Shown here piece by piece: positions 55,516 through 64,000 of a DNA stretch of 64,000 bases. Position 1 is the stretch's first letter, and every line of letters begins with the position of its first letter. Position numbers and translations under genes: made by a program. Origin of the DNA: Moritella sp. (GTDB lineage: Bacteria > Pseudomonadota > Gammaproteobacteria > Enterobacterales > Moritellaceae); assembly GCF_013215705.1 (NCBI RefSeq), contig NZ_JABSQR010000027.1:1-64000 (forward strand). Reading direction: 5' to 3'. Below the pieces are notes generated by a model. It had not been told where the DNA came from, did not search any database, and was given only the letters and a program-made list of their open reading frames with translations.

Positions 55516-58506
55516 ATGATGACAAGTATGGTAAAAATGAGTTTATTAAGCCTAAAGATAGCCGTCACTAGTCTACTTTTATTTACCTCGATAAATGCAA
55601 TGGCGGTGAGTTGTATTGATGTGTTTCCGACAGTATTGTCATCGCCATATAACGATGGAATCGCAACTCTTCATGATAGTGTCGCGTTAAGTAAGACTAC
55701 AAATGGAAAGTTGGATATTGGAGTTGTTCAATATGGTGATAATCCTAAGTATTGTGAGGGGAAAACGTGTAAAGATTCAGGGCATAGAACTCAATCATTG
55801 ACGGGCTTAGATATATTTAAGTTATCTCCTTTACCTGAAGACCAAATACCCAATAACCCCGATATTTCAAGCCCTTTAACCGGTGGTTCCTATGAGACGA
55901 TTAATGTAGGGTGGCAACAGTCTGTTCGCTTTCAGAGTGATGACGAAGTTATATATATTGAAACATTAAATGCAACTGGTTCGGAGTCAAGCGTTACTTT
56001 TGACAACGGAGTCTATTGGATTGGCGAATTTAATTTTGGCTCGAATATGAAAGTCGTCATTAATGGTAAGGTAACTCTGATCATCAATAAGTCAATGATG
56101 ACGAATAGTAGTATTTTTTTTAATGTCGATGGGGTACCTAACGATCTATTATTAATTGGATATAGTGATATCACATTTGGATCTGATGTTCAGTTTAACG
56201 GTTTAATTTATTCTAAAGAAAATGTTGTACTCAACTCTCCTGGCAATTTAAACGCAGCAATAAATGGAAAGCTTATTACGGTAGGTTCTCAAGTCACAGT
56301 TACTTATGATCCTGATAGTATCGAATCTGCTAACTTTAATGGTTTTTGTGGTGATGCTTCGACGTTATCAGCCCCTAGATTAGAATATCGTTTTGACGAA
56401 TGTCGCTATACTGGAAATAACGGTGATGTTATTGATCAAATCGGTAGTTTTAATGGTAACTCTAATGGTATTCCAACACCTGTAAACGATGCGATAATTA
56501 ATAAATCACTCGACTTAAGCGCTGATAATACCAGCGATTGGATTGCTGTCCCCAGGGGCGCTGTAGATGGTTTAAATAACTTTTCAGTATCTGTTTGGTT
56601 TAAAACGTCGGTAAATAAATCCCAACAAGAAATATTTCATGCACTTGGAAAGAATACTAGTGATGATGAGTTAGAGATTTTTCTAAAAAACAAAAAGACG
56701 GTTTACATTAAAGTTAGAGATGACAGTGAAGAATTAGACAGTGATATTGAGTTAACCGATAACAGATGGCATCACTTGGTACTGACGAGAGCGGATGAAG
56801 ATGTATGTTTATTTATCGATGGTGTGAAGCAAGACTGTGATGATGATGATGTTGGTGATGGACAATTGTCAGTACCGTTTGCTAATGCGATCGTTATCGG
56901 ACAAGAGCAAGACAGTTTTGGTGGTGATTTTAGCAAAAGTCAAAATTTTGAAGGTCAGTTAGATGAATTTAAAATTTTTGATGTAAAACTGACTGATACC
57001 CAGATTTCGAGCATTTACCAACATGAATTAGCAGGTAACAATTTTGATGGTAGCACGCGTCAGCCTGATTTTTGTTCAGCACCTGAACCTGAATTAGAAT
57101 ACCGTTTCGATGAAGCTAGTTGGAGCGGTAATAGCGGTGAAGTCGATGATAATTCGAGACATGAACTCAATGGTCACGCAGTTGGAGATACAACCACAAT
57201 CACTGCGGGACAGATATGTCGCGCCGGTACTTTTGATGGCACTGGAGATTATATCAATGTCAATAGGATCAATTCCTACCTCAGCAGTTCCGCGAGCCTC
57301 TCGTTTTGGATTAAGAGCGATCAATACGGAAACAATACTGCTTGGTATGCACCTGGGATAATGGGTGTTGAAGAAGTAGGTGGTGGTGACGATATTTTCT
57401 GGGGGTATCTGGATGCGTCAGGCCATATTAAAATTCAAAAAGGTAATGGTAGCTCTGCGAGATCAAATACGAAAATTAGCAGTAATAGTTGGCACCATGT
57501 GGTACTAACTCGAGATAGTTCAACTGGCGTTGTGCAGGTTTTTGTTGATGGTAAGCTGGAAGATAGCGCGAACTCGGAAACTGGCGATGTTAGCACTGCG
57601 TTTTCCAGTATTGGACGAATTGAACACAGCTTCAGCAGCTCGAATTTTATGGGTGAACTCGATGAGCTACTGGTTTACAATTCTGTAATTTCAGCAAGTG
57701 ACGTCTTTTCTATTTATACCAATCAGTTGAATGGCGACAACTATGACGGTAGTCCAAGAAATTGTCCTACAATGTCTATCCATCATTATGAAATAGAACA
57801 TGACGGCCAAGGTCTAACGTGTGAAGCAGAAACGATTACCATTAAGGCTTGTACTAATGCGGCTTGCTCAACTCTAAGTTCTGAGGAAGTTACGCTTAAT
57901 GTTACAGCTACAGGTTCTAGAGATTCAGTCACTGATAGTATCAGCTTTACTGGTACAGGAACTGCCAATATTCGATATACATTTCCAGAATCAACCCTCT
58001 TGTTGCTATCTAAACAAGGAACCAACTCAACAGTATGTTCTGATGGTCGTTCTACAAATTGTAACTTAGTTTTTGCAAATGCTGGCTTTAGGTTTATCTC
58101 TGGAAATCGTACTACATTGCCAAATCAAACATCAGGAACCGTATTTGGCGATACGCTACAAATTCAGGCAGTGAAAGATACCAATGGTGTTTGTACTGGC
58201 TTATTTAGTGGTAAAAGGAATGTGAATTTATCGCAGGAAAACGTTAATCCTGGGGGTACTAAGGGACTTAACTTTAGCATTAATGACCAAAATATTGCGA
58301 AACACCCAAGTATCACCAGTACCAGATTAAACTTTGGTGCTAACAGTATTGCGGAAATACCAACTCCTATTTATCACGATGCAGGTAAAATTCGCTTACA
58401 TGCAAATTATAAGGTAGGGGAAGGAGACTACAGCGGTGTGACATTATTTGGTAGCAGTAATCCGTTCTGGGTAAGTCCTGCAGAACGCCAGATCAGGAGG
58501 CACTAA
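55516..58506 (+). CDS. mshQ: MshQ-like MSHA surface protein, N-terminal part (frameshifted)
   Basis: 996 residues, secreted (signal peptide about 1-30, MSLLSLKIAVTSLLLFTSIN followed by AMA). N-terminal MshQ-type domain to about 275 (GVYWIGEFNFGSNMKVVING, LIYSKENVVL). Two LamG/concanavalin-like domains follow, each beginning LEYRFDE (about 290-510 and 530-745) and containing NNFSVSVWF or SLSFWIKS and HHLVLTR/HHVVLTR. The C-terminal region passes into a DUF6701-type domain, then the frame breaks: it reads FWVSPAERQIRRH and stops. The sense continues in the +1 frame (next entry). MSHA pilus locus genes are not next to it; it sits between two tRNA clusters. Confidence 0.8.
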   Translation: MMTSMVKMSLLSLKIAVTSLLLFTSINAMAVSCIDVFPTVLSSPYNDGIATLHDSVALSKTTNGKLDIGVVQYGDNPKYCEGKTCKDSGHRTQSLTGLDIFKLSPLPEDQIPNNPDISSPLTGGSYETINVGWQQSVRFQSDDEVIYIETLNATGSESSVTFDNGVYWIGEFNFGSNMKVVINGKVTLIINKSMMTNSSIFFNVDGVPNDLLLIGYSDITFGSDVQFNGLIYSKENVVLNSPGNLNAAINGKLITVGSQVTVTYDPDSIESANFNGFCGDASTLSAPRLEYRFDECRYTGNNGDVIDQIGSFNGNSNGIPTPVNDAIINKSLDLSADNTSDWIAVPRGAVDGLNNFSVSVWFKTSVNKSQQEIFHALGKNTSDDELEIFLKNKKTVYIKVRDDSEELDSDIELTDNRWHHLVLTRADEDVCLFIDGVKQDCDDDDVGDGQLSVPFANAIVIGQEQDSFGGDFSKSQNFEGQLDEFKIFDVKLTDTQISSIYQHELAGNNFDGSTRQPDFCSAPEPELEYRFDEASWSGNSGEVDDNSRHELNGHAVGDTTTITAGQICRAGTFDGTGDYINVNRINSYLSSSASLSFWIKSDQYGNNTAWYAPGIMGVEEVGGGDDIFWGYLDASGHIKIQKGNGSSARSNTKISSNSWHHVVLTRDSSTGVVQVFVDGKLEDSANSETGDVSTAFSSIGRIEHSFSSSNFMGELDELLVYNSVISASDVFSIYTNQLNGDNYDGSPRNCPTMSIHHYEIEHDGQGLTCEAETITIKACTNAACSTLSSEEVTLNVTATGSRDSVTDSISFTGTGTANIRYTFPESTLLLLSKQGTNSTVCSDGRSTNCNLVFANAGFRFISGNRTTLPNQTSGTVFGDTLQIQAVKDTNGVCTGLFSGKRNVNLSQENVNPGGTKGLNFSINDQNIAKHPSITSTRLNFGANSIAEIPTPIYHDAGKIRLHANYKVGEGDYSGVTLFGSSNPFWVSPAERQIRRH

Positions 58507-59833
58507 CTTAAATGGCGCAACAGCAACTGCGACTCTAACCCATAAAGCCGGTGAAAAATTTGACTTGAGCGTAACCGCATTAAACAGCCTTGGCATTATC
58601 ACGCCGAATTATTCACCTGGGAAAATACAGTTAAAGCTAACGCGCACCGGTCCAACATTAACCGATAGTGCAGAGGGTAATCTAAGCTATGCTGCATCGA
58701 GCACGCTAGCAACGAGTACCAGTGCTGTATTCCAAGATGTTACTATGACTAATTTTTTATTGGGACAATCTACTTATGGGGATGCGCAATACTCAGAAGT
58801 CGGTTTGCTTAATCTAGACGTTCAAGACAGTAATTATGGTCAGGCTAGCATTGTCATTACGGCCAAAGATATTAACATTGGCCGCTTTATCCCTGATCAC
58901 TTTAAGCAAACCGTGGTAGATGATGGTAATTTGTTTGCAACGTGTGGTACCAACCCCCCGTTTGCATATAGTGGTGAAAAGGACGAAGCAATAAGTAGTA
59001 TCGGTGCAATTTCATATTTAGCGAATCCAATATTAGTAATTACGGCTTACAATAAAAAAGGTATTAGCACCAAAAATTATAATGGTGAGTTTATGAAACT
59101 CAGGGCTACCGATGTTATCGTCGCAGCCCCTTCATTTGATCAAGACGCGAGAGGCATTGATAACAAGATACTATCGTTAACTACCAATGATGATAATAAT
59201 AATTATATGAAGACTGGTACCTTGACTCAAAGTAGTGGCGGGGTATTACATTACCAATTCTCAAATGATGATAACTTTTACTATAATCGGACTGCCAATG
59301 CACTAGTGGCGCCATTTACCTCTGATATTGATTTTTCTATTGATACGATCATAGATTCGGACAGTGTCGATCTTATACCTAGTGATAGCTCACTGCTACC
59401 AACAACAGTTGTTGCACACCCTGAAGGTGTTCAAATTCGATTTGGCCGGTTAGTATTGAAAAACAGCGTTGGCCCTGAAACGTCAAATTTAACGCAGTCG
59501 CTGCAAGTTGAACATTTTGATGGTGATCATTTCATTGTTTCTTCCGACAATAATTGCCTCAGTTATGATGACGAAAACATTATACTTGACGACAGTGCAC
59601 CAACTGTCGCTCTAGGAGGTGACGGGCATTTCATCGCCGGTGAAACGCGGGCCATTCAGTTGCAAGCGCCTGGCGTTAAAGGTGACATAGGTGTGGAATA
59701 TGAGGCTTATGACTGGCTGAAATACGATTGGAATAATGATGGTGCGTATAATAACAACCCTACGGCCGTCGCCACCTTTGGTTTTTTCCGAGGTAACGAC
59801 CGCGTTATATATAGGCGAAGAGTTTATAATTAA
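58475..59833 (+). pseudogene. mshQ: MshQ-like protein, C-terminal part in the +1 frame
   Basis: The frame opens after TAA at 58472-58474 and continues the preceding protein: GGTNLNGATATATLTHKAGE then KFDLSVTALNSLGIITPNYS, the usual MshQ/DUF6701 sequence. The C-terminus (KYDWNNDGAYNNNPTAVATF, GFFRGNDRVIYRRRVYN) is typical and complete. The shift must lie between 58475 and 58503. An ORF from the ATG at 58565 exists but has no ribosome binding site. Possibilities: true pseudogene, phase-variable site, programmed shift, or a sequencing error. Confidence 0.75.
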
Positions 59834-59934
59834 TGTTCACCAGAGACAGTTGCAGATTAGTTACGAATATACCTAACGTTAATCAATCCAATAGCGGTTC
59901 ATCGTTATCGGAGTGAGCACGTATAGGTAAATAC

Positions 59935-59955
59935 AGTTCAGTCAGTGAACTATTT
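59935..59955 (+). terminator. Possible terminator after the mshQ-like gene
   Basis: AGTTCA / TGAACT with a five-base loop followed by ATTTTCCTT; a short stem about 100 bases past the stop codon. Confidence 0.35.
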
Positions 59956-60043
59956 TCCTTGATTGTTTTTTGCACTGCCGCTGTTTGTTTTTATTCCGAT
60001 TCAATTGAAAACGACAAAAAATGTATTTTTTAGTTAAAAAGAC

Positions 60044-60071
60044 TTGCAGACTTATGCACAATATCTATAAT
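60044..60071 (+). promoter_or_regulatory. Promoter of tRNA cluster 2
   Basis: TTGCAG at 60044-60049 and TATAAT at 60066-60071, spacer 16, followed by GCGC, the GC-rich discriminator typical of stringently controlled stable RNA promoters. It lies about 40 bases before the first tRNA. Confidence 0.75.
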
Positions 60072-60112
60072 GCGCACACTTGTTAAGAATGATTCATTCT
60101 GATAAGTATGTT

Positions 60113-60189
60113 CGGTGATTAGCGCAGCTTGGTAGCGCACCTGGTTTGGGACCAGGGGGTCAGAGGTTCGAATCCTCTATCACCGACCA
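60113..60189 (+). tRNA. tRNA-Pro (TGG), copy 2
   Basis: Identical to the tRNA-Pro at 55179; anticodon TGG, CCA encoded, 77 nt. Confidence 0.95.
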
Positions 60190-60193
60190 CTAT

Positions 60194-60270
60194 GGCGGTT
60201 GTAGCTCAGTTGGTAGAGCCCCGGATTGTGATTCCGGTTGTCGCGGGTTCAAATCCCGTCAGTCGCCCCA
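60194..60270 (+). tRNA. tRNA-His (GTG), copy 2
   Basis: Same gene as at 55075, with G at -1 and discriminator C, but the T-stem is GCGGG/CCCGT: an A-T pair is replaced by C-G, so pairing is kept. Confidence 0.95.
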
Positions 60271-60350
60271 TATTCGATAACGACGATATTCTTTTAGAAT
60301 TGAGTTATCACCCTTGCTAGAGTTACCTGCTAGTAAGTTGAAAAAATTGT

Positions 60351-60435
60351 GCGGAAGTGGCGGAATTGGTAGACGCGCTAGATTTAGGTTCTAGTATTGC
60401 AAAGTGTGAGAGTTCAAGTCTCTCCTTCCGCACCA
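60351..60435 (+). tRNA. tRNA-Leu (TAG)
   Basis: 85-nt class II tRNA with acceptor GCGGAAG/CTTCCGC, anticodon TAG in GATTTAGGT, variable arm TATTGCAAAGTGTGA and encoded CCA. Confidence 0.95.
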
Positions 60436-60439
60436 TGTT

Positions 60440-60516
60440 CGGTGATTAGCGCAGCTTGGTAGCGCACCTGGTTTGGGACCAGGGGGTCAGAGGTTCGAAT
60501 CCTCTATCACCGACCA
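60440..60516 (+). tRNA. tRNA-Pro (TGG), copy 3
   Basis: Third identical copy of tRNA-Pro TGG, four bases after the tRNA-Leu CCA, so certainly in the same transcript. Confidence 0.95.
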
Positions 60517-60544
60517 CTTATATTTCCAAGTAATTGGAATCTGG

Positions 60545-60574
60545 AAAAGCCTGCTCATTGAGCAGGCTTTTTTC
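60545..60574 (+). terminator. Terminator of tRNA cluster 2
   Basis: AAAAGCCTGCT / AGCAGGCTTTTTT with loop CATTG. Confidence 0.93.
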
Positions 60575-60585
60575 GTTTCTGGGCT

Positions 60586-61422
60586 TTATGCCACTTCCTG
60601 CATCAGCAGTGTTGCTAATTCGTTACCTTGCTGTTGCATATTTTGTAGCTGCGTGGTGAGTACCTGTGGGTTGATATTGAGATGCTGGGCTAAGGCTTGC
60701 GGAAAACGTTCGACGATCATAACCACGGGCACACCGGCATTGGTTGCAAAGTTGACAAATACGGCAAGGCGAATCAGCACTGCTTCATCAGAAATTTGTC
60801 TAAATGACAGTGGATCGAGTTGCTGCTGGATGGCACTCGCAAAGGTGTCGGTAAAGTTCCATTGTTTTGCAAGCTCAAGCCCCACATCCGTAAAGTCAAA
60901 GTTGAGCACTGCATGTTGGGCTTCAATACGACTCTGCCCTTGCGCTTGACTCAGCGCCACGAGACTCGCTTCTTCTGGTAATGCGCTTTGGATCAGTAGT
61001 TCGCCGATGTTATGCATCAAACTACACGTAAATACCACTTCCGGATCAAGCGACGTTTGACTGGCGATTACTTTGGCAATTTGCGCTACTTGAAAAGAAT
61101 TACGCCAAAAATCACGTATATCAAAATCATTCTCATGTTGAAAATTATTAGTAAGGCTACTCGCGATGACGAGTGAACGGAGCTTATTTAATCCGAGTTT
61201 TACCGCGGCCTGTGCAATTGATTCAACATCTTGACCGCGAGAATAAGCAGCTGAGTTTGCCATTTTTAATACTTTTGCGGTGATCACCGGATCCATAGCA
61301 ATTTTGCTGGCGATGCTATCGAGACCAATATTGCTTTGATTAAAGCTGGTCATCATTTCCTGCAGTAATTGTGGTATAACTGGCGCTTGTTTTAGCTTGG
61401 AGAAAAGATGTTCTACATTCAC
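60586..61422 (-). CDS. HDOD domain protein
   Basis: A 278-residue protein that is essentially one HDOD domain: PVIPQLLQEMMTSFN, VITAKVLKMANSAAYSRGQD, AVKLGLNKLRSLVIASSL, the HD-like SLMHNIGELLIQS, and NFDFTDVGLELAKQWNF. HDOD proteins are non-catalytic relatives of HD phosphohydrolases, common in gammaproteobacterial signalling. No partner domain is fused. GGGAG precedes the ATG. Convergent with tRNA cluster 2. Confidence 0.9.
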   Translation of the reverse strand: MNVEHLFSKLKQAPVIPQLLQEMMTSFNQSNIGLDSIASKIAMDPVITAKVLKMANSAAYSRGQDVESIAQAAVKLGLNKLRSLVIASSLTNNFQHENDFDIRDFWRNSFQVAQIAKVIASQTSLDPEVVFTCSLMHNIGELLIQSALPEEASLVALSQAQGQSRIEAQHAVLNFDFTDVGLELAKQWNFTDTFASAIQQQLDPLSFRQISDEAVLIRLAVFVNFATNAGVPVVMIVERFPQALAQHLNINPQVLTTQLQNMQQQGNELATLLMQEVA

Positions 61423-61666
61423 ACGTGACTCCCTGTCGTTGTGATGATGGTGATGATTAGGAACAGTATAATACTAAAGAATGAATATAATATATTTTAT
61501 CTAGGCCGTGTTCACATTTATTTATATCCCGATAAGACACCTGGTCATTTATCCGTTCAACCTCTCAATCTCACGGACTCATTATTCCCCTGATTACGCG
61601 AATGTGTTGTTATAGTGATTAATTATATTTCTAAGGAATAGAAATCAGGGGCATAAGGGGGATGTT

Positions 61667-61906
61667 ATGGATGGGAAACTCGATGTTGAACAAGGAAAAT
61701 TAGGGACGAATACCGTCATATCATCACTGCTAAAAACCGCAGGTGGCATGACCGGGATCTCAGAAATATTACAACAAAGTCAATTTGAATCATTATTACT
61801 CAGCGTGCAATTAGCTGATGATGATCTTAACGAGGTAGATTTACTCTCTCGTATATTAGGTGTTGAACCATTAATTTCAGAGCAAGAACATGGTAACAAA
61901 GTCTAA
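61667..61906 (+). CDS. Small protein of unknown function
   Basis: 79 residues (MDGKLDVEQGKLGTNTVISS, then LLKTAGGMTGISEILQQSQF), acidic, soluble, no known motif. AAGGGGG precedes the ATG and a good terminator follows, which supports a real gene. The residues near 20-40 (GTNTVISSLLKTAGGMTGI) could form a helix. Function not recognised. Confidence 0.65.
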   Translation: MDGKLDVEQGKLGTNTVISSLLKTAGGMTGISEILQQSQFESLLLSVQLADDDLNEVDLLSRILGVEPLISEQEHGNKV

Positions 61907-61917
61907 AGTCAGTAGGT

Positions 61918-61951
61918 AAAGCCCATTCTTCGGTAATGGGCTTTTTTTTAT
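61918..61951 (+). terminator. Terminator after the small gene
   Basis: AAAGCCCATT / AATGGGCTTT with a seven-base loop and T8. Confidence 0.93.
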
Positions 61952-62074
61952 CATATATTTCGATTTACTTCGTCACTTTCAATGCAATTTTCAATTTTAA
62001 GTAATTATTGATTATCACCTTCCGGAGACACTGATATAATCTCGCCCCTCATTAATTGACTAACGGGTTGTCGC

Positions 62075-62794
62075 GTGACTGAAATCAGTTTTTACCAACA
62101 AATTTATCCTATCATCGTAATGATGCCGATTGCGGCGGCTTGTTTTATAGCGCTGGTATTATCAAAAGGTGAAGTCTGTCCTGGCCAGCGTAAACGAATT
62201 ACCGAAAATATGATCTCAATTTGGGCTGTATTAGCGCTTGGATTAATGATTGGTATTGAGGTTTATGCGACTACATTAACCTTGATTGTCGGTGGTATTG
62301 CGGTTTTTATTGGTATCATGCAAAACTTAATTCAATCGCGTTTACAAGGTAAGCGGGCTATTCCAAGTACCTGGTTGCGGTTACCCATTGCATTTGCTGT
62401 GATCACTGGTGTATTCGTATTATGGCAGCAACAACAACCGCTATTACTGTTAGAAGCAGTATTGTTAGGGGCTGTATTTGCGCATGTCATCTTATTACGC
62501 GCTAAACATCGCTTACAGGCATTTAATGTGATTTTACCTGTGGTTGGTATCGCTAGCAGTGTATTGCTGATGTTAGGCTTGCTCGTTGTCGCTAGCATGC
62601 ATGCTGACTCGAGTAATATGATGGTGATCCAGGAGTTTGTTATTTATCGCGCCGTTATTTTATTATTAGCATTAGCAGTGTGGACCATCCCGCTTTATAC
62701 CAAGCAAGAATACAGCCCCAACATAGTCTCATTAACCACGGTATTATTATTATTCTCGGAAGTGATTGGCATGGGTGTTGTTGCGGCATTTTAA
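62075..62794 (+). CDS. Integral membrane protein of unknown function
   Basis: 239 residues with about seven to eight hydrophobic segments (IYPIIVMMPIAAACFIALVL, MISIWAVLALGLMIGIEVYA, TLIVGGIAVFIGIMQNLI, LPIAFAVITGVFVLW, LLLLEAVLLGAVFAHVILL, VILPVVGIASSVLLMLGLLV, AVILLLALAVWTIPLY, VLLLFSEVIGMGVVAAF). It begins with GTG at 62075; the next in-frame ATG codons are inside the first helix. No family recognised. Single gene. Confidence 0.7.
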   Translation: MTEISFYQQIYPIIVMMPIAAACFIALVLSKGEVCPGQRKRITENMISIWAVLALGLMIGIEVYATTLTLIVGGIAVFIGIMQNLIQSRLQGKRAIPSTWLRLPIAFAVITGVFVLWQQQQPLLLLEAVLLGAVFAHVILLRAKHRLQAFNVILPVVGIASSVLLMLGLLVVASMHADSSNMMVIQEFVIYRAVILLLALAVWTIPLYTKQEYSPNIVSLTTVLLLFSEVIGMGVVAAF

Positions 62795-62852
62795 TTTAAG
62801 CAGGTTTTGCAAACATGATAATAAAGCCACTGGTGACAGTGGCTTTATTGGT

Positions 62853-63362
62853 TTAATTAACCTGTGATGCTGGCGTCATTGGTGCCTGCCATGCTTTTGT
62901 TGCCCACAGTGGTACTGTTGATAATGAATGCTTATAACTACCATTTATTTCTTTTGTCGAGTACGATACATACAATAAGCTTTGGCTGTCGGCATCATAA
63001 ATACGACGGATTTTGAGTGACTTAAACAAAATACTCTTCGATTTATTGAAAATCACCTCACCGCTTTTTGAAGTATCAATTGTGGCTAACATCGCGGCGG
63101 TAATATCACCCGTTTGGCGACAGGCTATGCCCATATCTGATGGGTCGGAAAAGTCTAGGTCAGCTTCAATATGACTGACATGACAAGTTACCCCTGATAT
63201 AGCAGGATCAACGAAACTGTTGATCTTAATGTCTTTAGTGGTAAATAAACCGAGGCTAATCTTACCTGATTCATCATCGCTACAACCGCTTAACGCAACA
63301 CTGCTGACAAGTAATGACAATAAACTGAGTTTTTTTAAATTGGCTGACAATGGCTTTAACAT
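62853..63362 (-). CDS. creA: CreA family protein, putative lipoprotein
   Basis: A 169-residue CreA homologue. Signal peptide with lipobox LSGC (C27), so probably membrane-anchored, unlike the plain signal of E. coli CreA. Conserved blocks: INSFVDPAISGVTCHVSH, IACRQTGDI, GEVIFNKSKSILFKSLKIRR, YDADSQSLLYVSYS, STVPLW. Function of CreA is unknown. The frame is open to 63419, but the ATG at 63362 has AGGA upstream and gives a proper signal peptide. Confidence 0.88.
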   Translation of the reverse strand: MLKPLSANLKKLSLLSLLVSSVALSGCSDDESGKISLGLFTTKDIKINSFVDPAISGVTCHVSHIEADLDFSDPSDMGIACRQTGDITAAMLATIDTSKSGEVIFNKSKSILFKSLKIRRIYDADSQSLLYVSYSTKEINGSYKHSLSTVPLWATKAWQAPMTPASQVN

Positions 63363-63513
63363 CGATGCATTCCTAATGGCGGTTGGTGTGAGAGATGGTA
63401 GATTAATACGGATCGACAACTGAGGAAAGCAATAACATAGGTTTGTTATTACCTTCCATCTTTTATCGTTTTATGGATAACAACCAGAGCTGGTTATTCG
63501 ACTGTGCTTACGA

Positions 63514-63894
63514 TTAGCGGCGGTATAAGCTGTGGTCAGTAAATTCTTTAGTTGACTGACATTCTAAGCATAAACGCGACTCAGCACGAGCCTGTAAGCG
63601 TTTAATCGATATTTCATCGCCGCAGCTATCACAGTAACCATAATCTCCGCTGTCGATACGACGTAGCGCTTTGATAATTTTCTTGATGTGCAATTTATCG
63701 TGCTGGATACGGTTTAGTTCAAGCCTGTGTGCTTCTTCCATTGCCGCGCGATCAATTTCATCGGCCATTTCATTACTGTCTGAGACCACCACGTCTGTTG
63801 ATTGGTGTTCGATGCGGGCTGAGATCTCTTGCTGTTCTGTTTCTAGTTTCTCTTTGAAATAGGCAACTTGGCCTTCATTCATAAAATCGCTCAT
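63514..63894 (-). CDS. DksA/TraR-family RNA polymerase-binding protein
   Basis: 126 residues with a coiled coil (about 10-80) and a C4 zinc finger C88, C91, C109, C112 (CDSC, CLEC). The coiled-coil tip DEIDRA (D45, D48, A50) keeps the DxxDxA motif through which DksA acts with ppGpp in the RNA polymerase secondary channel. It is shorter than E. coli DksA (151), lacking much of the N-terminal extension, so it is probably a DksA paralogue. ATG at 63894; ATG at 63882 is an alternative. Single gene. Confidence 0.85.
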   Translation of the reverse strand: MSDFMNEGQVAYFKEKLETEQQEISARIEHQSTDVVVSDSNEMADEIDRAAMEEAHRLELNRIQHDKLHIKKIIKALRRIDSGDYGYCDSCGDEISIKRLQARAESRLCLECQSTKEFTDHSLYRR

Positions 63895-64000
63895 ATATAT
63901 TACCTATTTCGTATTCTGATTATAATTAATTAGCATAATAGACATTTTAATTGTCCATAACTTAGGGGGATTAACCCTATTGTGGCAAAAAATAACTGAA

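Noticed and set aside
55179-60516. Integrative element at tRNA-Pro
   Set aside because: There is no integrase gene, and the repeats are whole tRNA genes rather than 3' tRNA fragments; a duplicated tRNA array explains them better.
60473-60949. 158-aa ORF antisense to the HDOD gene
   Set aside because: It starts inside tRNA-Pro and runs opposite to the well supported HDOD gene; a shadow.

Overview
The window looks like chromosomal DNA of a marine gammaproteobacterium near Vibrio, Photobacterium, Shewanella and Moritella; Moritella is my best guess, by inference only. Reasons: AT-leaning coding sequence, a VC2662-family protein, an MshQ-like MSHA surface protein, a cytochrome c5, YohC, YihG and CsdE homologues, and E. 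coli-like neighbourhoods (srkA-dsbA with yihG, comM next to ilvL-ilvGMED, ilvY-ilvC, tcdA near csdEA, rpmBG). No phage, insertion sequence or CRISPR array was seen.

Layout. 1-310: end of an rRNA operon (5S tail, tRNA-Asp, terminator) and a tRNA 5' remnant. 0.4-8.7 kb: YohC-like membrane protein, a membrane-anchored flavin disulfide-reductase-like fusion, a YdcR-type MocR regulator, ccoG, and srkA-dsbA. 8.7-13.2 kb (minus): acyl-CoA synthetase, YihG acyltransferase, comM. 13.4-31.8 kb: the branched-chain amino acid regulon (ilvL leader and attenuator, ilvGMED, ilvA, ilvY/ilvC), opened up by alanine dehydrogenase, a Bax-like glucosaminidase and a DAACS symporter, then by rlmJ, a hydrolase, a K+ channel, ubiK and a VC2662-family gene. 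31.9-33.0 kb: glpQ. 33.7-45.1 kb (all minus): an arginine deiminase cluster (YfcC-type carrier, arcA, arcC, argF/arcB), pyrBI with a candidate leader peptide and attenuator, an ArgR paralogue, and a three-domain RidA fusion between two copies of a tandem thioredoxin-fold GST-like gene. 45.7-52.8 kb: tcdA, thiolase, csdEA, rpmBG, rep. 52.8-64 kb: GGDEF/EAL protein, cytochrome c5, two tRNA clusters around a frameshifted mshQ-like gene, HDOD protein, two unknown genes, creA and a DksA-family gene.

How it works together. The ilv genes supply Ile, Val and Leu, with attenuation upstream of ilvG and an IlvY-type dyad upstream of ilvC. The arc genes ferment arginine to ornithine, ammonia, CO2 and ATP through carbamoyl phosphate, which is also the substrate of the adjacent pyrB. 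CsdA/CsdE probably feed TcdA.

Most interesting: (1) a single-chain three-domain RidA whose upstream region resembles that of arcA, so it may belong to the arginine deiminase response; (2) its duplicated GST-like neighbours, one truncated at its 5' end; (3) a DAACS symporter with the substrate Arg changed to Cys, close to alanine dehydrogenase, suggesting neutral amino acid uptake; (4) a pyrBI leader ORF whose stop lies inside the attenuator; (5) a VTT-flavoprotein fusion with Tyr in place of the usual catalytic His; (6) a long palindrome with a perfect FNR-type core at 45656-45685.
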